In this document: piece by piece, positions 54,761 through 63,179 of the stretch
Layout of the letters: every line of letters begins with the position of its first letter
Numbering within the stretch: position 1 is the stretch's first letter
Assembly (NCBI RefSeq): GCF_004362805.1
Contig: NZ_SNYF01000005.1
Location: 1,663,676 to 1,727,675 of the forward strand
Length of the DNA stretch: 64,000 bases
Direction of reading: 5' to 3'
Source of the DNA: Algoriphagus boseongensis
GTDB taxonomy: Bacteria > Bacteroidota > Bacteroidia > Cytophagales > Cyclobacteriaceae
The notes under the pieces: generated by a model
Database searches by the model: none
What the model was told of the DNA's origin: nothing
What the model saw: only the letters and a program-made list of their open reading frames with translations
Made by a program: the position numbers and the translations under genes

Positions 54761-55789
54761 TTATTTATCCTCCTCTACCTGCACAATCTCATACATATTC
54801 TTTCCATCCACTTCCACAGGCATGTAGTAGGTATCTCCATATTTCACAAAGGTTTGGTCTCCTACTTTTACTTCCTCGGCTCCTTCAGGAAGGGCTGAAA
54901 CTACCGAACCTGCCGGAGGTGGTACCACGGTGTAGGTTCCATCTTTTTGTTCATAGAAAGTACCCCCGTAGTAGTAATTATTGACCGTCGGACTCACTTC
55001 TACCACTTCAGATTCTTTTGGAATTACGGTCACATTTGCACCCTGTGGGGCTTCTACCACCACATAGCCATCCGTTTCTTTGACATAAAACACTCCTTCA
55101 TCGTAGTGGTAATCCTGATTATCCACCGAAACCACAATTGCAGTAACTGCAAGGGTCGCTACGAAAAAGCCCCATGGATGCCATACTGGCCCCCAATAAA
55201 AGGGAACAAATGGATGGTAGTAATAGGGTCTATACCAATAAAAGCCAAACCCACCCCACATATATGGAGGTCTTGGATAGGGTCGATAAGGAGGTCTGTA
55301 GGCTACATTTCTATTGTTTCTTACGACAGTATTTCGACTGTTGTTGATATTGACATTAACATCTCCTCTGCTTTTGTCGACATTCACCCGATTGTTTGAT
55401 CCTCTATCACCGGTATTGATGTTATTGGTACGATTACCAGAATTATTGCCTTTAAAAGAACCAACCTTACTTTCTGGCCTTGATGGTCTAGTGACTCGAT
55501 TAGATCCACCATTGACAGATTCTCTGTTGGTAGGTCTAGTGGTAGGTCTTGCCTGACTTGTAGTCGGTCTGGATTGAGCAGGACGGCTGCTGGGTCTAGC
55601 TTGGGCAGGACGGGTACTTGGTCTGGCTTGAGTGGGTCTGGAAGTAGTGGGTCTGGACATGGCTGGCCTGCTGGCTCTTCCTCCCCCTCTTCCCGCAAAT
55701 CGCTGGGCTAGGCTATCTTCAGCAATCGAAAAAACCATCAGAAAGACTAAGCCGATGGCAAGAGAAAATTTAGTATTCAAGGTTTTCAT
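54761..55789 (-). CDS. Secreted Arg/Ser/Pro-rich protein with DUF6515-like C-terminus
   Basis: 342 residues from the ATG at 55789; a TTG three codons earlier overlaps the preceding stop. Signal peptide (FSLAIGLVFLMVFSIAEDSLAQ), then a low-complexity run of SRPTTSRPTQARPS-type repeats (about 35-95), an Asn/Arg-rich linker, a Tyr/Pro-rich stretch (PPYRPYPRPPYMWGG), one hydrophobic segment (FFVATLAVTAIVVSV) and a C-terminus with repeated GVFYVKE, GTFYEQKDGTYTV and PAGSVVSALPEGAE units, as in DUF6515 proteins (assignment tentative). Likely an envelope or surface protein. Function unknown. Confidence 0.75.
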   Translation of the reverse strand: MKTLNTKFSLAIGLVFLMVFSIAEDSLAQRFAGRGGGRASRPAMSRPTTSRPTQARPSTRPAQARPSSRPAQSRPTTSQARPTTRPTNRESVNGGSNRVTRPSRPESKVGSFKGNNSGNRTNNINTGDRGSNNRVNVDKSRGDVNVNINNSRNTVVRNNRNVAYRPPYRPYPRPPYMWGGFGFYWYRPYYYHPFVPFYWGPVWHPWGFFVATLAVTAIVVSVDNQDYHYDEGVFYVKETDGYVVVEAPQGANVTVIPKESEVVEVSPTVNNYYYGGTFYEQKDGTYTVVPPPAGSVVSALPEGAEEVKVGDQTFVKYGDTYYMPVEVDGKNMYEIVQVEEDK

Positions 55790-55794
55790 GATCT

Positions 55795-56523
55795 TCAATC
55801 TTTTTTAGTCCAAATAATTTGACGGGAATTCGGTGGGGGCATAAACTCAAAAATTGACTCCGGATAGCTTTGATTGATTTGCCAATCCTCAAATGTGACT
55901 TCCAATTGACGGGCATAAGGATCCCCCATATAGGTAATCACAACCCGCTTGGGTCTCATAATTAAATCCTGAGAAACCCAAATCTGAAATGTCATGGTAT
56001 CATTGGCTCCTCCTATATGGAAGTACTTTTCCCCCTGAACTTCGGTCTTTCCCAAAAACTCAATGTAATCCATATTTTCCATCAGATTGGCTGTAAAATC
56101 AGGATAAAGGAAATCAGCTACCACCAATTCTATCCCAAATTCATCGCTGATCTGATCCAGCATTTCCAAAGTAGAAGCAGGTGCATCTGCTGCTGCATAG
56201 GTGTTGTCAGCTAGGGAATAATAGACCATTTGCTTCCCATCATACAGGTAAAACTGATCTTTTCCGTTATGGGAAACCTTTGCCAATAGGCGGTCTGGGC
56301 CCTGGAAAATGTATTCTCCGGATTTAAAATCCTTGATTAAATAATCGTTGCTGAAGGCTACATCCTGGGAGGTATGAGTTTTAAACTTCAGGGATTTCAA
56401 TTCCCCGATGGTCTGACTCATCTTATCCAAAATTGCCAGGGCTGTGGAGTCGTGATAGGTTTCTTGGGCTTCGGCAAAGAAAAAGCTCAAAAAAGCTAAG
56501 GTGAAAAGCAATAGTTTTTTCAT
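55795..56523 (-). CDS. DUF2092 family periplasmic protein
   Basis: 242 residues. Signal peptide (LLLFTLAFLSFFFAEAQ) then a LolA-like beta-sheet domain: ALAILDKMSQTIGELKSLKFKT, FQGPDRLLAKVSHNGKDQFYLYDGK, YFHIGGANDTMTFQIWVSQD and RVVITYMGDPYARQLEVTFEDW. This matches DUF2092, which is related in fold to lipoprotein carriers. Probably co-transcribed with the next gene, 5 nt away. Exact role unknown. Confidence 0.85.
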   Translation of the reverse strand: MKKLLLFTLAFLSFFFAEAQETYHDSTALAILDKMSQTIGELKSLKFKTHTSQDVAFSNDYLIKDFKSGEYIFQGPDRLLAKVSHNGKDQFYLYDGKQMVYYSLADNTYAAADAPASTLEMLDQISDEFGIELVVADFLYPDFTANLMENMDYIEFLGKTEVQGEKYFHIGGANDTMTFQIWVSQDLIMRPKRVVITYMGDPYARQLEVTFEDWQINQSYPESIFEFMPPPNSRQIIWTKKD

Positions 56524-57124
56524 AAAGGGAGGTTTTAGTAAAAATCGAAAAACACTTGGAGATCAAGCCAAAAATTCTGGTTCAACCTGCATTAATTTAC
56601 CAAATGTTGACAAATGAAAAAAAATGCAAGGTTTTATTTGGCTTTTGGCTTTTGCAAACCACTGCCCAATATTTTTCAAAACCACATAGGAACATCAGGT
56701 TTGTAGATAAGGATAAAAGGAATTAAGGGTTCAAAAAAATATCGAATATCCAACACCGAATATTGATTATCGAATTAAGATCATCGGACATCCAACATCC
56801 CCACAACGGTCATCAGGCATCCAACATCCAACTTCCTAACCTCCCAACTTCCAAACCACATAGGAACATAGAGAATCGCACAAGGAAAAACTGAAATTGA
56901 ATACCGACTATCCATTATCCGTTATCAAACTTCTAGCAATTAGTAAAAGATTGCTTCAGGGCATTTAAATTTCAACATTAAGAAAAAGTGTGAAACTGCC
57001 CTTCGCAATGACGTAACATCGGGCATCCGACATCCTACTTCCTAACCTCCATACCTCCTTACTCCCATACTTCCCTACTCCCCAACATCCTACTGCAAAC
57101 TGCCCACTGCCCACTGCATACTGC
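56524..57124. repeat. Gene-free region of degenerate pyrimidine-rich repeats
   Basis: Imperfect units such as CATCCAACATCC, CTTCCTAACCTCC, ACTGCCCACTGC occur through 56780-56852 and 57013-57123, and AAACCACATAGGAACAT occurs twice (56679-56695, 56853-56869). No credible gene. The left end holds the promoter area of the DUF2092 gene. Confidence 0.75.
56601..56629 (-). promoter_or_regulatory. Possible promoter of the DUF2092 gene
   Basis: On the minus strand TTG (56627-56629), 18-nt spacer, AACATTTG (56601-56608), one base from TAnnTTTG. The leader would be about 70 nt. Confidence 0.3.
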
Positions 57125-58525
57125 TTATCCCAACTCCCTATCCAACTCCTCCAGAGATTTTCCTTTGGTTTCAGGAAGAAGCTTCCAAAGAACGAAGAAC
57201 CCAAACCCGCAAATCAGTCCATAAAGCCAGAAGTTATTGGCCCAGCCCAGGTTTTCTTTGATCACCGGGAAAAAATAAGTCAGCGTAAAATTCCCCACCC
57301 AATGAGCTAAAGCTCCAATTGAAATAGCCGCTCCACGAACACGCGTTGGGAAGATTTCTGACAGCAAGACCCAAAGCAAAGGTGCCAGAGAAATGGAATA
57401 AAACATCACATTGGCCAAAACCAAAACCACCACTATTCCTCCACCCAAGTCTGCATAAAAAGAATAGCCAATTCCTGCATAGAGCAAGGTCATCGCCGCC
57501 AGACAAATCATCAAAATGGTCTTCCTTCCATATTTATCTACAGTCGCCAAGGTCACAAAAACTGAAGCCACCATCACCCCACCAATGACCACAATATTGA
57601 GCATCATCTGCTTTAGGTTATAGCCGGCAGCCTGAAAGATATCGGCAGCATAATAGATCACCACATTGATCCCGCTCCATTGCTGAAGAAAGGCCAAAAA
57701 GATCCCCAAAGCCAAAAGCTTCAGGATTTTCGGATGAAATAGCGCCTTTAAGTTTACTTGGGATTCATCACCTTTTTTCAAAGTAGACTGAGTTTCTTTC
57801 AGAGAAAAAGTGGCATAGCTCTCTCCTCCAATTTTTGTCAAGACCATTCTGGCTTTCTCTAGTTGCCCGTTTTTGATTAGCCATCGGGTACTTTCTGGCA
57901 CAAAAAACATCAGTACAAAAAATAAAGCAGCAGGTAAAAGTTCAGCACCAAACATCCATCTCCAACCTACCTGCCCGTTCCAGCTTTGAGCAATCTGGGC
58001 GAAAGTAGCCTCGTCTCCTATTTCGGTATCCAGCAGAGAGATTTGCCAATTTGCCAGTTGGGCAAGGAGAACTCCGAACATGATCAAGAGCTGGTTGATG
58101 GTCACCATGCGTCCTCTTTTTTCGGCAGGGGACATTTCAGAAATGTAAAGTGGAGATAGGTTGAGCGCCACGCCCATGGCTATTCCACCCAGGATTCTAT
58201 AGAAATTAAAGCTCCAAAAACTCTCCGCCAGTGCGGTACCAATAGCCGATACCGAAAAGAGAAAACCCGCTGCAATCAACAGCCGCTTTCTTCCCAAGGC
58301 ATCGCTTAAAAAAATACATAGCCCAGCCCCTATCATACATCCGACCAAGGCAGAACTAGTCCCCCAACCTTGATCTGCTGCACTGGTAATTCCAAAGTAA
58401 GGTTCGTAAAAAGGCTTGGCCCCACCGATCACGACCCAATCATAGCCAAATAAAAAGCCTCCCAGAGCAGCGGTAAGAGAGATCAGCCAGAGATAGGTTT
58501 GGTTATAGGAGTAGGAAGTGGACAT
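57125..58525 (-). CDS. MFS sugar transporter (sugar porter family)
   Basis: 466 residues from the ATG at 58525; the in-frame TTG at 58540 lies too close to the predicted -7 box. Twelve membrane helices. Family blocks: AALGGFLFGYDWVVIGG, LSDALGRKRLLI, YISEMSPAEKRGRMVTINQL, QQWSGINVVIYYAADIF, DKYGRKTIL, WVLLSEIFPTRVRGAA and PETKGKSLEELDREL. It imports a sugar (xylose- or hexose-type) with protons. No adjacent sugar-use genes show the substrate. Confidence 0.94.
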   Translation of the reverse strand: MSTSYSYNQTYLWLISLTAALGGFLFGYDWVVIGGAKPFYEPYFGITSAADQGWGTSSALVGCMIGAGLCIFLSDALGRKRLLIAAGFLFSVSAIGTALAESFWSFNFYRILGGIAMGVALNLSPLYISEMSPAEKRGRMVTINQLLIMFGVLLAQLANWQISLLDTEIGDEATFAQIAQSWNGQVGWRWMFGAELLPAALFFVLMFFVPESTRWLIKNGQLEKARMVLTKIGGESYATFSLKETQSTLKKGDESQVNLKALFHPKILKLLALGIFLAFLQQWSGINVVIYYAADIFQAAGYNLKQMMLNIVVIGGVMVASVFVTLATVDKYGRKTILMICLAAMTLLYAGIGYSFYADLGGGIVVVLVLANVMFYSISLAPLLWVLLSEIFPTRVRGAAISIGALAHWVGNFTLTYFFPVIKENLGWANNFWLYGLICGFGFFVLWKLLPETKGKSLEELDRELG

Positions 58526-58548
58526 AGGTCTTGGGTTCAATGGTGAAG

Positions 58549-58579
58549 CAAAAAATACCGGAAATTTTTAGACCAGCAA
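58549..58579 (-). promoter_or_regulatory. Promoter of the MFS gene
   Basis: On the minus strand TTG (58577-58579), 19-nt spacer, then TATTTTTTG (58549-58557), a consensus -7 element with one extra T. Transcription would start after the TTG alternative start, supporting the ATG at 58525. Confidence 0.5.
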
Positions 58580-58888
58580 TCCTGCTTGTTCGGAAAAATG
58601 GCCTGGGCATTTTTCCTGAGGCAATTTAAATTTCAAAATCGCCAAAAGATTAATCTAAAGACTTTGTTTTTTCAGTTTGATCCTCCTGAAATCGCTCTGC
58701 TTGTCGGTGTTAATTTCAATCAATGACTTCCAATTGGAATTAAAGCCCTTAGCAGGGGTCAAACCTTTTTAAATTCCCGGACCGGTCATCGGTCGACCTA
58801 CTTCCCGACCTCCCTACTTCCTTACTTCCCAACTACCATCCTTCTTCTCGCTTCCGCATGACAAAACATGTCTATTTGCCAAAATCAG

Positions 58889-58914
58889 ACAAATGTTAAC
58901 ACCTACAAATGTTA
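58889..58914 (+). promoter_or_regulatory. Direct repeat just upstream of the sulfatase promoter
   Basis: ACAAATGTTA occurs twice, 16 bp apart (58889-58898, 58905-58914), about 17 bp before the TTG of the promoter. Possible activator site. Confidence 0.4.
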
Positions 58915-58930
58915 TTATACCATTAAAAAA

Positions 58931-58960
58931 TTGGACTGGGTCTCAATTTTTCCAACTTTG
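58931..58960 (+). promoter_or_regulatory. Promoter of the sulfatase gene
   Basis: TTG (58931-58933), 19-nt spacer, CAACTTTG (58953-58960), one base from TTG-N19-TAnnTTTG. ATG 45 nt downstream. Confidence 0.6.
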
Positions 58961-59004
58961 TTTTCTAAATTTTAGAATCGAAAAAAATTTTTAATTCAAA
59001 AAAA

Positions 59005-60573
59005 ATGAAAAGAAAACTTCTTTTACTCTCCCTTCTCTCGCTGGGCATCAGCGTTTTTGGATATGCCCAACAAAAGAAGCCGAACATCCTCGTCATCTGG
59101 GGAGATGACATCGGCACTTGGAACATCAGCCACAATAACCGGGGCATGATGGGTTACATGACCCCTAACATTGACAGAATTGCCAAAGAGGGTGTTTCTT
59201 TTACTGATTACTATGGCCAACAGAGTTGTACTGCTGGTCGTGCTGCCTTCCTTGGCGGAAATGTTCCTGTGAGAACTGGTATGACTAAAGTGGGTCTTCC
59301 AGGTGCTGCAGAAGGGTGGCAAAAGACAGATATCACCATTGCTGGTGTAATGAAAAGTTTGGGCTATAACACTGGACAATTTGGTAAAAACCACCAAGGG
59401 GATCGGGATGAGCACTTGCCTACCATGCATGGATTTGATGAGTTTTTCGGAAATCTCTACCACTTAAATGCCGAGGAAGAGCCTGAGCAAGCTGATTATC
59501 CAACCGGATTGATTTTGAAAGACGGAACCAAATTCGAAGATCGCTTTGGTCCTAGAGGAGTAATCCACAGCTGGGCTGATGGAAAAGGTGGACAAAAAAT
59601 CGAAGATACCGGTGCTTTGACCAAAAAGCGTATGGAAACCATCGATGACGAAAGTATGGCAGCCGCTAAGGAATTTATCAAAAAGCAAGTTGCGGATGGA
59701 AAGCCATTTTTTACATGGTGGAATGCAACCAGAATGCACTTCAGAACTCACGTAAAAGAGGAGCATAGAGGTATTTCTGGACAGGACGAATACAGTGATG
59801 GCATGGTAGAGCATGACATGCATGTGGGTGAGCTTTTAGCTCTTTTGGATGAATTGGGAATTGCTGACAATACCATCGTATTCTATTCTACTGACAACGG
59901 TCCTCACTACAACACTTGGCCTGATGCCGGAACTACTCCTTTCCATGGAGAGAAAAACTCCAGCTGGGAAGGTGCTTACAGAGTGCCTGCCTTCGTAAGA
60001 TGGCCTGGTAAAATCCCTGCAGGAGTAACTCTTAATGGTATTGTGGCTCATGAAGACTGGTTGCCAACATTTGCAGCAGCAGGTGGAGATCCTGACATCA
60101 AGTCCAAAATCATGAAAGGATACACTGCTGGAGGCAAAACTTATAAAAATTACATTGATGGGGTAAATCAATTGGATTACCTAACAGGAAAAGTTAAAGA
60201 ATCACCAAGAGAAGGTTTTGTTTACGTGACGGATGGTGGAAGTATTTCTGCCATTAGATATAACGATTGGAAGGTAATGTTCCAGGAAAATAGAGCAGAC
60301 CAACTCCAAATTTGGTTAGAGCCTTTTGTTGAATTAAGAGCCCCTTACCTATTTAACTTAAGAAGAGATCCATTTGAAAAAGCTTTGAAAGGTTCCAACA
60401 CCTATTATGACTGGTACATCGATCGTGCATTTATTATCATGGCAATTCAAGGCTATGCCTTTAATTTCCTTTCGACTTTCAAAGATTATCCACCTAGCCA
60501 AACCGCTGGGGATTGGAGTTTGACAAAGGTTGAACAGCAAATCGAAAACATGGTCAAAGGCCAAAATCAATAA
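59005..60573 (+). CDS. Secreted arylsulfatase-family enzyme
   Basis: 522 residues. Signal peptide (LLLLSLLSLGISVFGYAQ), then the alkaline-phosphatase-fold sulfatase domain: NILVIWGDDIG with metal-binding Asp34-Asp35, the formylglycine site CTAGR with Cys75 and Arg79 (CxAxR, an accepted variant of CxPxR), TGQFGKNHQGD, and FYSTDNGPHYNTWPDAG. The C-terminus (about 400-520) lacks any second domain. It removes sulphate from an ester after maturation of Cys75 to formylglycine. Own promoter and terminator. Substrate unknown; a sulphated polysaccharide or small aryl ester are both possible. Confidence 0.92.
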   Translation: MKRKLLLLSLLSLGISVFGYAQQKKPNILVIWGDDIGTWNISHNNRGMMGYMTPNIDRIAKEGVSFTDYYGQQSCTAGRAAFLGGNVPVRTGMTKVGLPGAAEGWQKTDITIAGVMKSLGYNTGQFGKNHQGDRDEHLPTMHGFDEFFGNLYHLNAEEEPEQADYPTGLILKDGTKFEDRFGPRGVIHSWADGKGGQKIEDTGALTKKRMETIDDESMAAAKEFIKKQVADGKPFFTWWNATRMHFRTHVKEEHRGISGQDEYSDGMVEHDMHVGELLALLDELGIADNTIVFYSTDNGPHYNTWPDAGTTPFHGEKNSSWEGAYRVPAFVRWPGKIPAGVTLNGIVAHEDWLPTFAAAGGDPDIKSKIMKGYTAGGKTYKNYIDGVNQLDYLTGKVKESPREGFVYVTDGGSISAIRYNDWKVMFQENRADQLQIWLEPFVELRAPYLFNLRRDPFEKALKGSNTYYDWYIDRAFIIMAIQGYAFNFLSTFKDYPPSQTAGDWSLTKVEQQIENMVKGQNQ

Positions 60574-60587
60574 AATTCACTTAAATT

Positions 60588-60627
60588 AAGAGCTATGTCA
60601 ATCCTTGGCATAGCTCTTTTCTTTTTT
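60588..60627 (+). terminator. Intrinsic terminator of the sulfatase gene
   Basis: AAGAGCTATG...CATAGCTCTT stem with an 11-nt loop, then TTCTTTTTT. It immediately precedes the ATG at 60628 and rules out the earlier in-frame start at 60595 for the next gene. Confidence 0.88.
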
Positions 60628-61647
60628 ATGAAAGCATCATACCAACACTCGTATTTCTTCGCTGCTTTTTTGTTAATCCTCCTAGCTTGCGAACCCCCTT
60701 CAAAGGAGCCAGTAACATCCACACCTGAGGAAAAACCATCCCTTCCCTCCTGGCAGGAAGGAAGCTCAAAAAGTTCTATTTTGGACTTTGTCGCAAAGAC
60801 AACTGATCCACAAAATCCAGATTTTATTCCTGAGGCAGAGCGGATCGCAGTTTTTGACAATGATGGCACGCTTTGGGGAGAGCAGCCCTTCTATTACCAA
60901 TTGGCTTATGCCATAGATTATGTAAAAAAAGAAGGACCAAATCATCCGGAATGGGGAAAATCTCCAGTGCTTAAAAGTGCTATGGAAGGCGATCTTAAGG
61001 GAATTCTTTCCAAAGGAGAGCATGGTATCATTGAGGTAGTAATGGCTTCTCACTCAGGAATGACGGAAGATCAGTTCAAATCCAATGTCAAAGAATGGCT
61101 AAATTCCAGCAAGCATCCTGAAACTGGAAGACCCTACAACCAAATGATTTATCAACCCATGCTTGAACTTCTGGAGTATTTGAGAGCCAATGGATACAAG
61201 ACTTTTATCGTTTCCGGTGGTGGAATTGACTTTTTGAGAGTATGGGCTGAAGAAGCCTATGGAATACCTCCTTATCAAGTGATGGGCTCATCGATCAAAG
61301 CCAAATACGAGGAAGTAGATGGGGAAATGCAAATAGTAAAAATCCCGGAATTAAACTTTATCGATGACAAAGCCGGTAAACCTGTAGGAATCCATCAGCA
61401 AATCGGAATGAAACCAGTCATCGCTGTAGGTAATTCTGATGGGGATTTTGAGATGATCCAATATGCCACCGAAGCAGGAGGTCCTAGATTAGGAATCTAT
61501 ATCCACCACACCGATTCGGTTCGGGAATATGCTTATGACAGTCTTTCTTCCATTGGAAATCTGAAAAGAGGGCTTATCGAAGCACCGACCAGAGGATGGG
61601 TGGTGGTAGATATGGCAAAAGATTGGTCCACCATTTATCCCAATTAA
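60628..61647 (+). CDS. HAD-family phosphatase lipoprotein
   Basis: 339 residues from the ATG at 60628. A lipoprotein signal (YFFAAFLLILLACEPP, lipobox Ala-Cys) precedes an HAD domain: VFDNDGTLWG (motif I, two Asp), FIVSGGGIDFLRVW (motif II Ser), DDKAGKP (motif III Lys) and AVGNSDGDFEMI (motif IV), close to the phosphoserine phosphatase group. It should hydrolyse a phosphate ester outside the inner membrane. It follows the sulfatase terminator and lies 3 nt before an outer-membrane protein gene. Confidence 0.88.
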   Translation: MKASYQHSYFFAAFLLILLACEPPSKEPVTSTPEEKPSLPSWQEGSSKSSILDFVAKTTDPQNPDFIPEAERIAVFDNDGTLWGEQPFYYQLAYAIDYVKKEGPNHPEWGKSPVLKSAMEGDLKGILSKGEHGIIEVVMASHSGMTEDQFKSNVKEWLNSSKHPETGRPYNQMIYQPMLELLEYLRANGYKTFIVSGGGIDFLRVWAEEAYGIPPYQVMGSSIKAKYEEVDGEMQIVKIPELNFIDDKAGKPVGIHQQIGMKPVIAVGNSDGDFEMIQYATEAGGPRLGIYIHHTDSVREYAYDSLSSIGNLKRGLIEAPTRGWVVVDMAKDWSTIYPN

Positions 61648-61650
61648 GAA

Positions 61651-62199
61651 ATGAAATCTGTTTTCCTAGGCTTTTTAGTAACTTTTTTGGTGGTAAGCTT
61701 TGCCTTTGGACAAGAAAAAGAAACAGAATCTGAGGAGGAGTTTAGTCCTGCAATACGAGTAGCAATAATCACAGGAAATTCCCATGTACCAAATGCATTC
61801 GAAGGAAACAAAAAGGTGTCCATTATTCCCTATTGGGGATTTGATGTCGATTACTTTGTTCACCCCAGATGGTCATTTGCCCTCCAAGGAGATTTGAAAT
61901 TGCAAAGTTTCGAGGTGGAACATAAAGGGGTTCTTTTGGAAAGAAGCTATCCTTTTTCTTTAGCGGCTGTAGCTCATTATCATTTCAAAAGACACTGGTC
62001 CGTTTACCTCGGTCCAGGCTGGGAATTTGAAAAAAACGAAAGTCTTTTCCTCTGGAAATTGGGCACTGAGTATAGCTTTGAAATCACTGAAAAGTTTGAG
62101 ATTGCACTCAATCTTTCTTACGAAAACAAACAGGAAATCTATGATTCTTGGAATTTCGGGATTGCTTTCAACAAAAGAATCTGGAGAAAAAGTAACTAG
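61651..62199 (+). CDS. Outer-membrane beta-barrel-like protein
   Basis: 182 residues. Signal peptide (FLGFLVTFLVVSFAFGQ), an acidic linker, then alternating strands typical of small barrels: AIRVAIITGNSHVP, FDVDYFVHPRWSFALQGDLKL, WSVYLGPGWEFE, ALNLSYENKQE. No specific family recognised. Starts 3 nt after the HAD gene, so operonic. Ends in IWRKSN without the usual terminal Phe. Confidence 0.7.
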   Translation: MKSVFLGFLVTFLVVSFAFGQEKETESEEEFSPAIRVAIITGNSHVPNAFEGNKKVSIIPYWGFDVDYFVHPRWSFALQGDLKLQSFEVEHKGVLLERSYPFSLAAVAHYHFKRHWSVYLGPGWEFEKNESLFLWKLGTEYSFEITEKFEIALNLSYENKQEIYDSWNFGIAFNKRIWRKSN

Positions 62200-62201
62200 A
62201 C

Positions 62202-62360
62202 AAAAAAGTAACCGCTCCATTCAACATGATTTTAGGTGCCCAATACCAATTGGATAAAAATTGGATGCTTCGAACTGAAATGGGAGTATTTGGTAGAAGA
62301 AGTCAATTTCTTCTGAACTTGAACTACAGATTCCCAGGATTTAAATCCTCAAAAAAATAA
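62202..62360 (+). pseudogene. 3' remnant of an outer-membrane protein gene
   Basis: Open frame beginning just after a stop (LDKKVTAPFNMILGAQYQLD) and running to a TAA at 62360, about 52 residues, ending NLNYRFPGF plus a short Lys-rich tail. It reads like the last strands of a barrel protein and has no start codon or promoter suited to it. It appears to be the surviving tail of a longer gene, cut off at about 62200 by the end of the preceding gene. This is inferred from reading frame and strand pattern only. Confidence 0.5.
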
Positions 62361-62372
62361 AACCCCATCTCC

Positions 62373-63095
62373 ATGAAAATCAAAATCATCCTTCTCATTC
62401 TTGTTTTTGGACTGGGGATGACCTTTCCCCTAGTGGGAAATAGTCAGGTCCTCATGAGTCTTATTTTTGGTGACAAACTGAATTCAGAGGACAATCTTTT
62501 TGGAATCCACCTCAATGAAAGTCTAAATACCATTTCAAATTTCGAACCGTCTCAATCCACTTCTTCCTTCAATTTGGGCTTATTTTTTAGCAAGCGAATG
62601 AATGATAAATGGATGCTAAACCTGGAGATGCTTGCCAAATATCGACGCGGGGCTAATGAAATTCCAGCATATAGCCTCGGAGATGAGAACTTAGATCAGC
62701 TCTTTCAAAACACCTCAGTAACTCGGGAAATAAATTACTTGTCTCTTCCTCTTTCAGCCAGATACTTTCTTGGGGAGCGATTTTTCTTGGAAGCCGGCCC
62801 ACAAATATCTTTGAGAACTGGTGCTAAAGATATTTTTGAATCCAGTGAGGATAAGGATATTCTCTCCTACAAAAAAGATATCAGAGATCAGGTAAATCGA
62901 TGGGATTTTGGCTATTTGACCGGAATAGGATTTATGATCGGCAAGGATCAGGTGAATACCCTTGGAATTCGCCATCATGAAAGCTGGTCAGATGTGCTCA
63001 TCGAGGAGCCGGGGAAACAGACGAATAGTCAATGGGCGCTTTTTGTAAACCTGCCAATTGGAAGGGGTAAAATGAAATCGGCTGAAAAAGAATAA
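62373..63095 (+). CDS. Outer-membrane beta-barrel-like protein
   Basis: 240 residues. Signal peptide (IILLILVFGLGMTFPLVGNSQ) and alternating amphipathic strands: SSFNLGLFFSKRMNDKWMLNLEML, NYLSLPLSARYFLGERFFLEAGPQISL, FGYLTGIGFMIGKD and WALFVNLPIGRGK. The pattern fits the PorT-like/OMP_b-brl group common in Bacteroidota. Function unknown. Same strand and close to the remnant before it. Confidence 0.75.
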   Translation: MKIKIILLILVFGLGMTFPLVGNSQVLMSLIFGDKLNSEDNLFGIHLNESLNTISNFEPSQSTSSFNLGLFFSKRMNDKWMLNLEMLAKYRRGANEIPAYSLGDENLDQLFQNTSVTREINYLSLPLSARYFLGERFFLEAGPQISLRTGAKDIFESSEDKDILSYKKDIRDQVNRWDFGYLTGIGFMIGKDQVNTLGIRHHESWSDVLIEEPGKQTNSQWALFVNLPIGRGKMKSAEKE

Positions 63096-63179
63096 CAAAG
63101 CGAAAAATCTAAGTCCTTTTTTTCTTGTTTGTTCCTTCCAAATAAATCCTAATTTCAAGTCTTAATTTCAAAGTCTCCA

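Larger units (their letters stand above)
58526..59004. other. Intergenic region between divergent MFS and sulfatase genes
   Basis: About 480 bp without a gene. It holds both promoters, a short pyrimidine-rich run (about 58795-58850, CTACTTCCCGACCTCC-like) related to the repeats at 56780-57123, and a direct-repeat pair at 58889-58914. Confidence 0.7.

Noticed and set aside
54603..54827. 74-residue plus-strand frame after the restriction gene
   Set aside because: Runs through the terminator hairpin and into the antisense of the next gene.
56965..57204. 79-residue minus-strand frame with Trp/Gly-rich repeats
   Set aside because: It is a translation of the decayed pyrimidine-rich repeats.
59023..59463. 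146-residue minus-strand frame
   Set aside because: Antisense to the sulfatase catalytic region.
60595..60627. Earlier start for the HAD lipoprotein
   Set aside because: Those codons are the sulfatase terminator hairpin.
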